NCBI GenBank assembly: GCA_006386115.1
Contig: VFIW01000014.1
Location: 791,126-855,125 of the forward strand
Reading direction: 5' to 3'
Length of the DNA: 64,000 nucleotides
DNA from: Globisporangium splendens
Taxonomy: Eukaryota > Oomycota > Peronosporomycetes > Pythiales > Pythiaceae
Under the pieces are notes generated by a model. The model was given only the letters and a program-made list of their open reading frames with translations. It did not search any database and was not told the origin of the DNA. The position numbers and the translations under genes were made by a program. This document shows positions 57,478 to 64,000 of the stretch, in pieces (within the stretch, counting starts at the first letter, position 1; every line of letters starts with the position of its first letter).

Positions 57478-59394
57478 CTAGGAGTCCGGGTACCCGCCGT
57501 ATTTGGAGCAATAGCTCTTGAAAGGCTCGGACGCGGGGCTTGGCGATGGATCAATTGAATTGTTGCTGTTGGGGGCCGCGTCGTCCGTTGTACGTGACAC
57601 TGCTGCTTGGGTTGAGTTGATCCTGTCCACTTTTGCTTGGCTCCAATTTGGCAGCGCTGCTTGCTGACTTTCTGAGTAGTTGTTATTGCGAGGACTCTCG
57701 TACAGCGATGTCAGGACTGACGACGGCGTCGCGGACGACTGGAATGCTGCGAGATTGAACGAGCGTCGCGCACCGCTGTATCCGTTATCGTCGCGGTTCC
57801 TTCTCCCAAGCGAACTGCTGCCGCCACTGCTACTTCGTCGGGTTTGCAGGAGACTAGCAGTTAAAGTATCTTCGTTACTCCTCGGTGAGCTTCGCGGAGC
57901 CATTGGGGACGAGACTGGGCTGACGAGATCCGCTCCCAGTTTGCTGTGAACAGCCGCCGCCGTAGGTGAGTCGTAAATCCTCAAGAACACATTGGACGGC
58001 GAGGACACGGTATCTTGGTGCTCGTCGTGGGTCGGACTCGATACATGCGGACAGGAACCGACCGTGTCATCGTTGTGATGGCTTTTCAGAAACGATCGAC
58101 GCATGAGTCGGATTCGAGTCTGTGCTATCTGGTAGGACTCGCGGCGTCCTTGCTTGCCAGTCTCGCTGTTCAGATCCACGAAAATGCCCGTCAGACTCAT
58201 CACCAGCACCAGACTCGGCATCGTCATCGGAGTGATAACGCAGAGCACGAGGAGCGGCAGCAGCACCATGATCGGCAGAAGGTAGGCTCCCCTGTCGGTT
58301 TGCACGATCGTCGGCGCTTCAACAAGAGAGAGCCACACCAGGTAGAATGCTTGGCTGATCGTCGCGAACTGAAACAGCCGAAGCAAAAGCTGCGGACTAT
58401 CAAACCAAAAGCGGTCGTCGTGATGGTGCAGCTGCCGATGGCAGAGCGCCGACATCTGCATGCGGATCACGGCACGCACCCCCAGTGCTACGCCTTTCAG
58501 TGACAGGCGCTTTGGAGTCTGCAGGGGGGCTTCGAGTTCGTTTGGCGGGAGGTTGCTGTTATCACTGTTCTGGAGCTTTGTTAGTCGCACTCGGATATCT
58601 CGCATCGTGATCACGCGAAGACGGTCGTCCACGATGCCGCGTAAGATCTGCAGCACCTTGAAGAAAATCACCAGATTCACGAGGAGCAGGATCCCGCCGA
58701 CGCCGATAAAGATCCAGTGGTCGTAGTTCGGGTACACGGATGGCAGCACGGAGATCACCACCAGGATAAACAGTGCACTGACATGCAAATCCGTGATATG
58801 GAAGAGCAAGTTGCGCATGCAGAGCACGTGGTACCGGGCGTACGTCATGGGTTCGACTTGGTGTCCTTGCGGAAGCAGCCACCTGTTTGGATCACTTGGT
58901 TTAGGCTTCACGCCAAACAGTCGTTCCATCTCGGTTGGGTTCTTGTAAATGTACCCGGATCGATTCTGGCAAATGTTGTACGCCAGGATCTCAAAGCTTT
59001 TCCACAGATGCCACTGCTTGAGCACGTTGAACCGGAAGCACCATCCTTCGCGCTGGTAGCGCTCCAACAAGAGACTGTACGCGCGTGATCCCTGGACCAG
59101 ATCCATTCCTGACTTCGTTCGTCGAAACGTTGACGGTCGGTTCCCATGCAATCTAGATGCCGACTGGAACTCACCACGCGTCCATCGATCTTCCGATCCG
59201 TTGAGCGTTCGATTGTAATCTGCATTTTCTTCTTCGTCACTGTACTGTAAACCAAACGCATGCTCGCTGCGTCCACTTTCTTCTTCAATGTCTTGTGAAT
59301 TGTGCTTGTTCCAGATCAATTTCGGGACGACTGTACCGATGAAGAGCAGCAGCAGCACGATCGCAATGAGACGTAGATTATTTATTCCCGACCC
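57478..59394 (-). CDS. MLO-like multi-pass membrane protein, 5' end unresolved
   Basis: One large exon. At least five or six transmembrane segments include FILVVISVLPSVYP, IFIGVGGILLLVNLVIFF, LLRLFQFATISQAFYLVW and LPIMVLLPLLVLCVITPMTM. The block FWFDSPQLLLRLFQF followed by a TMPSLVLV segment resembles the MLO family signature (FWF-x-RP-x-LLxLIHF; TLPLYALV). The C-terminal 230 residues are Ser/Asn-rich and cytosolic. There is no ATG at the N-terminal end of the frame; an acceptor (ACGCAG) at 59395-59400 suggests a short first exon in the 100 bp before the upstream kinase stop. MLO proteins modulate calcium and vesicle responses in plants; the role in oomycetes is unknown. Confidence 0.65.
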   Translation of the reverse strand, partial: GSGINNLRLIAIVLLLLFIGTVVPKLIWNKHNSQDIEEESGRSEHAFGLQYSDEEENADYNRTLNGSEDRWTRGEFQSASRLHGNRPSTFRRTKSGMDLVQGSRAYSLLLERYQREGWCFRFNVLKQWHLWKSFEILAYNICQNRSGYIYKNPTEMERLFGVKPKPSDPNRWLLPQGHQVEPMTYARYHVLCMRNLLFHITDLHVSALFILVVISVLPSVYPNYDHWIFIGVGGILLLVNLVIFFKVLQILRGIVDDRLRVITMRDIRVRLTKLQNSDNSNLPPNELEAPLQTPKRLSLKGVALGVRAVIRMQMSALCHRQLHHHDDRFWFDSPQLLLRLFQFATISQAFYLVWLSLVEAPTIVQTDRGAYLLPIMVLLPLLVLCVITPMTMPSLVLVMSLTGIFVDLNSETGKQGRRESYQIAQTRIRLMRRSFLKSHHNDDTVGSCPHVSSPTHDEHQDTVSSPSNVFLRIYDSPTAAAVHSKLGADLVSPVSSPMAPRSSPRSNEDTLTASLLQTRRSSSGGSSSLGRRNRDDNGYSGARRSFNLAAFQSSATPSSVLTSLYESPRNNNYSESQQAALPNWSQAKVDRINSTQAAVSRTTDDAAPNSNNSIDPSPSPASEPFKSYCSKYGGYPDS

Positions 59395-59497
59395 CTGCGT
59401 TCACACTTAAATAATCGTTGGGTGCGTGCTTCCACAGGGGGAAGCAACAACTACACTAAAATACACAGCAGAACACATGATAAAATTGTTTCTCTTC

Positions 59498-62237
59498 TCA
59501 CTTTGTGCGCTTCAGCACTTTCTGATGGAGCGACAGCAGCCACAGTTTGTGAACCTTCGGGATGAGTTCGTCGACAGCCACCCGTTCGAACGGGTTCGCG
59601 CACCAGCCGCTCTCGAGGATCTCGGCGCACCCCTGCGGGATGTTCGGCAGCAGTGGCGGCCGCTCGCCGTCCTTGACGCACGTGTACACCTCGAGATGCG
59701 TCTTCCCCTCCCATGGACTCCGATCGGGCACCATGATCTGCCATAGCGTGATCATCAGGCTGTAGGTGTCCACGGCGGTCCCATATCTTGCCGTTTTTCC
59801 GCCGAGGATCATCTCTGGAGCCATGTAATCCACCGTCCCGGCGATCGTCATCGTACCATCGGTGCGTGGTCGCAACAAGTTTGCTTCGCCGAAATCCGCC
59901 AGCTTCAGTAGATAATCTTGGCCCAGCAGGAAATTGTCGGTCTTGATATCGCGATGCAGTAACGGTGGCGAAAAGCTGTGCAGGTACGCGACGGCCTTGC
60001 ACGCATCCAGCCACGCCTTGAGCTTCGTCGAAAGCCCCCAGAAGCTACTGTTTTTCAGCGCGACGTCGAGTCCGCCGTACTCGCAAAACTCAAACACGAG
60101 CGAAATCGATGGCGGCACGACGCACAGGCCGTGGAACTTGACGATATTCGGGTGCGAAAGCTGCACGTTCAGCGCTGTTTCACGGGAGAAGCGATCCAAC
60201 TCTTCGTCGGTGACTTGGACGGACGTGTAGATCTTGAGCGCAATGTCGGTGTTCCCTCGGAGAACCCCGCGCATGACGATCGATGTCGCACCCTGCGCAA
60301 TGATGCCGTCGAGCTTCAGCTCGGAGAAGTCGACGACGTTCTTTCTGTGCTCTTCAATCATGCGGTGGACGTCGTACACGGACGTCCGCGTGGAGAAGTT
60401 CGTGATCATGCCGCGCTCCGCAAGCTGGCGCATGTATTGCCGCATCGGACTCCGCGTGCGCGACGTGCCGTCGTCAATGCCCAGCCAGTACCTCGTGTCG
60501 GCGCGTAGCGATAACAGGATCGCCACCGTGGTGAGTGCGAAGATGCTTTGCACTACGCAATACCCAACATAGATGCCATCGGTTCCTCCTCCCCCTGACA
60601 TGTCGACAATCTGGATGACCAAATTGGACGTCGTGCCGATCACGGCCGCCACGAAGAAGAAATCAAACGATGACCGCGCATGGAACACGAACTTCGCCCA
60701 AAAGTAAAAGCAGAGCAGCACGAAATGCACGGCGACGGAGATCGCATTCATCGCCACACTGCTGTTCTGCGTGAACAGACTCATGTACAGCACGAGCATC
60801 ACGATGCACACGGCGCCAGAGTACACGATCGAGCGCACGACGGCTTCCTGGGACACGCTGCGCTGCACCATAAGCATCGGTAAGAGCTGCAGGATCCACA
60901 CGTACGGCAGTGCGGCAATGTTGCACGGGTACAGCGCGTCGTCGTTCTCTGGGACCAAGTTGGAGACCTCAGCGGCAGCTTCGTCGGAATGATTGAGTGA
61001 CAAAGGCGCATAGCTCACGCCGTACAGCGCAATGCCGCAGCACGAGAGGAACGCGATCATGTACCAAATGGCTTCGTAGCACGGCAGCATGAACGCCGAT
61101 GCTATAGTTTTTCACGATACAAACAAAACACACGTCAGTTCTACGGCGCATTTCAAATAAATGATACAAAATTGGAGCAAGCGTGTACGCACTCAGGTTG
61201 ATGCGCGCACTGGTGACGGCCGTGCTTCGCAGTACGCGCTTGCGACTCTGACTGCATCGGATTGCGACCCAGAGCGAGATGACCAGCAGCACGAGCATGT
61301 TGAGCGTCGGGATCGTGACGGCCGCCATGGACGCAATCGTGTTCTCGCGGACTGGCGTCGCCCGTTTGCAGCGCAGCTTGTAGTTCTTGTACGGCTGCGT
61401 ATGGTCGAGCACAGTGGCGATCACGACGCCGACGGGGATCGCAGCGATGGAGATCCCCAGCGTGAACAGCAAAAAGTACGAGTCCCAGTTGATGTTGAAC
61501 CGCTTCCAGAGCGAAAGTAGCCACTGCTTGGGCGTCGTGCGGAACGTGAACGACGCGTTCGTGCGCAGCGTGTCGCTGAGCGAATCGTGAGAGCTGCTGC
61601 TGAGTCGCGCATCGTTGTACGATGCAGACTGACAGGATGGATCGCGCGCTGATGCGGTCGTGGCGCCGCCGCGCGTGCTCGCGGCCGTGCGCAGGCCACC
61701 GAAGATCGTGCCGATGGACAACTGGTTGACGGCGAGACCGTTCTGCGCCATCAGCGTGCCGTTGTTGTTGACGGTGTTGTTGTTGTTCGTGTTGTGGAAG
61801 CTGGACAAGTGGTCGTGGATGTCGTCGATCATGATCGCGTCCTGGTACGACGGCATGATGTTCTCCGGGTTGGTGAACACGTTCGCGTTGATCATCGGGA
61901 AGAGGTCGTGGAGCGAGTCCATGCGCTCGCGGCGGTACGCTGGCGGTGCATTCGGGTTCGCGCGGAACTGGTTCAGCTGCTGCGGCTGGTACACGAAGCT
62001 CGGCGAGTCGCTCTCAGGCGGCGATTGGCGCGTCGGGTACTGCGGCCGCTGTCGCTGTTGTCGGGTATTGCTGTTGCCTGCTGCTACTGCTGCTGCTGCT
62101 GGAGCGCCGTCGTCGTTCCCCGCGGGCACGATGATGTCGTTGTGCGAGTCGCGCGCTTCCAGCAGACAGAAGCTCGCGTTCGGCGTCGGCGAGTTCGAGC
62201 CGTCGTCCGACAGACCCAACCGCGGAGGCGACTCCAT
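59498..62237 (-). CDS. multi-transmembrane TKL-type protein kinase
   Basis: Exons 62237-61193 and 61101-59498, with a 91-bp phase-1 intron (GTGCGT...CTATAG), 882 residues. The N-terminal 240 residues are disordered. About eight hydrophobic segments follow (first WDSYFLLFTLGISIAAIPVG), then a kinase domain from about residue 590: glycine loop region AQGATSIVMRG, ALKIY (Lys), HRDIKTDNFLL, DFGEA, APE and a WQIM segment. TKL-like kinases joined to multi-pass receptors are an oomycete speciality. Catalytic HRD and DFG residues are intact, so it should be active. The next gene downstream on the same strand is the MLO-like gene, only about 100 bp away. Confidence 0.9.
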
Positions 62238-62903
62238 CCTCTATGTCGGTGTATATATCCGCGTCTGCTAGTGATTGCCGATGCGCTTGTCGGGGGCATG
62301 CACGCGTATACCTTGGTGCACTGGGACAAATAGGTGAGTCAGCGGAGACTGGTTCCGATATGCTGTTGCGTGGTATTCTTCACACAGAGGGCGACGGTGC
62401 TGCAGGTGGGTCGCTGCTGTGCTATGCTGCTGTATGGTGAAGAGAAGGATGACGGAGGAGGATGCGCTCGCTGCTGCTTTATACGCGAGCGGGGCATTCC
62501 TTTATTTCCGTGTTCCACCCAGCACAGCAGGAAACCTACCAAATTGAGGGGGCACTATTTACAACCAGACGGTACCAGAGGGTTATTTGCATGGGTGAAA
62601 CCGGGTGGGACAAATGGACACTTCACTTGTTTTCTTTTTTCCAGTCATTTCTGTGCGACAAGTGGCCAGTTGGTGGTGACGCACTCTGCATATGCACATA
62701 CAGTACTTGAGTGCATCTGCCACGACTGGCTTCAGGTGGGTGGGACAAATGCAGTACGAGAAGTATGCAATTCGAGAGGATTAGCTGAAAATATAACTTC
62801 GCATTTCACCCATCCGACTCATTCAAATCGAACTTTATGGCAAAACGAATCCACCTTCCACATGTGCAAGAGCATTCGGAAGAATCTGCAGCGTCGATTC
62901 CTA
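62238..62903. other. divergent promoter region
   Basis: 666 bp between the kinase and TatD starts. CTCATTCAAATCG at 62818-62830 is initiator-like and lies about 75 bp before the TatD ATG. Confidence 0.45.
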
Positions 62904-63965
62904 ATGACCGCACCACTGGCATCCCCAGAGCCGCGTGCGTCACGACCTGCATTTATTGACGCCCATTGCCACATCCACGACCCAAGGTTCCAGCAGCAGC
63001 AACAACAGCAGGAAGGAGGCGCTCTGCAGACAGTGATCGCACGCGCAAAGGCGGCGAATGTGACGCACATCGTGTCGTGCGCATGCTTTGAAGACGATTG
63101 GAGTGCCCTCGACACCATTCTGTCGACATGGAAACATTATAACAAGAGCGGCAGCGATGGTGCGATTGGGCTCACGCCTTCGTTTGGAGTCCATCCATGG
63201 TGGGCCAATTCGAGACGCGACGATTACCTGGAGCTCCTGCGCGCCAAGCTGATGCAATACCCGAACGCGAGGGTAAGTCAGAGATATTGTTGTGTTTCTG
63301 GTTATGAAGATACAATAAATGCTAATTCTATGCATGTCTTTTATACGTAGCTGGGTGAGATTGGCCTGTGCAAAACCGCACGAGGTCGGCTCGTGGATCG
63401 CGAGACCCAGGAGCGCGTGTTTTACGAGCAACTGGAGCTCGCGACGGAGCTCTCGCGGGCGTGTGTGATCCATTGTGTCGGGTACTATGGGAAACTGCTG
63501 GAGCTCCTGCAGAAACTGGTCAAAGCGACGCACAAATTGCCGCCGAAGATCGTGCTGCACTCGTATGGCGGAGGTGCCGAGATGGTGGCGTCGTTTCTGG
63601 CGCTCGAACAGAAAGTAACGCCCCACACGCAGATCTACTTTTCGTTGAATGCAAAGCAGCTCACGGACGCGCGGTCGGATAAAGCGGCGTTGTGTTGTGC
63701 GAGTATCCCACTGAGAGCGCTGCTGCTGGAGACAGATGCGCCAGATCAAACACCGCCACCTGAGGTGCTCCAACAGCACGCAGATGCGGACGGCGCCATG
63801 GGGTTTTCTGTCGAGGACTCGTTAGCGACAACATCGTTGCAGCTGAATGAGCCTGCATGTGTGAAAATCGCGTACATTCGCGCTGCGGAAATTCGAAAGC
63901 TCTCGCTGGAGGAATTAGCAGCTCAAGTACACAAGAATGCGTGCACAGCATTCGGGTTTGAGTAA
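62904..63965 (+). CDS. TatD-family metal-dependent nuclease
   Basis: Exons 62904-63272 and 63351-63965 with a 78-bp phase-0 intron (GTAAGT...ACGTAG), 327 residues. TatD enzymes are TIM-barrel 3'-5' exonucleases acting in DNA repair or apoptosis-like degradation. Metal ligands visible: FIDAHCHIHD (H-x-H), LGEIGL (Glu at exon 2 start), IHCVGYYG and HSYGGGAE (His), LLETDAPDQ (Asp). A seven-glutamine insert follows the first motif and a 25-residue insertion follows LLETDAPDQ. The in-frame region upstream is open further, but 62904 is the ATG just before the conserved start. Confidence 0.92.
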
Positions 63966-64000
63966 TGGCTCTTGGTTATATTCATGGTTGATAGCGGGGA

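Overview
The window reads as nuclear DNA of an oomycete (Phytophthora/Pythium-like stramenopile). The evidence is compact protein-coding genes on both strands, mostly short introns (about 65-110 bp) with GTRNGT-like donors, 2-240 bp gaps between many convergent genes, several copies of the oomycete initiator/flanking-promoter motif, a multi-transmembrane TKL kinase, and stramenopile-type transposons (a Crypton-like relic, a chromodomain Ty3/gypsy element and a LINE). Exon-intron models were built by hand from splice sites and reading-frame phase. Unless stated otherwise, every junction given keeps frame.

Layout. 1-4.06 kb: repeat-rich DNA with the start of an unidentified minus-strand ORF, a pair of about 640-bp LTR-like repeats in inverted orientation plus a truncated third copy, and a short palindrome cluster. 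4.06-20.3 kb: gene-dense housekeeping block: a tail-anchored protein, KRR1 (ribosome biogenesis), an SPT20-like SAGA subunit, a low-molecular-weight tyrosine phosphatase, a coiled-coil protein, a tubulin-tyrosine-ligase-like enzyme, a large unknown protein, and an SH2-TPR protein with five copies of a YGSFxSL-type motif. 20.4-26.1 kb: a hAT-transposase-derived single-exon gene and a decayed Crypton tyrosine recombinase. 26.2-33.6 kb: a 74-residue membrane protein, a divergent actin-related protein, PRIMPOL and a membrane-anchored HECT ubiquitin ligase. 34.9-48.8 kb: two tandem papain-like secreted proteases, only one with PAN modules, separated by a LINE relic that is itself split by an apparently young Ty3/gypsy element (identical LTRs, GGACC target duplication). 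48.8-53.3 kb: 4.5 kb with no gene I can support. 53.3-64 kb: SEC63, a ZNF207/BuGZ homologue, an MLO-like membrane protein, a transmembrane TKL kinase and a TatD nuclease.

Functional threads: PRIMPOL and TatD (DNA metabolism), SPT20 and KRR1 (gene expression), SEC63 (ER translocation), TTLL, BuGZ and the actin-like protein (cytoskeleton/spindle), SH2-TPR, LMW-PTP and TKL kinase (phospho-signalling), and the protease pair (secreted, possibly host- or wall-facing). No operons, tRNA, rRNA or CRISPR arrays were seen. The observations I rate highest are the SH2/YGSF-repeat/TPR architecture, the 755-bp identical tract shared by the two proteases with frame breaks in both repeat tails, and the nested Ty3-in-LINE insertion.
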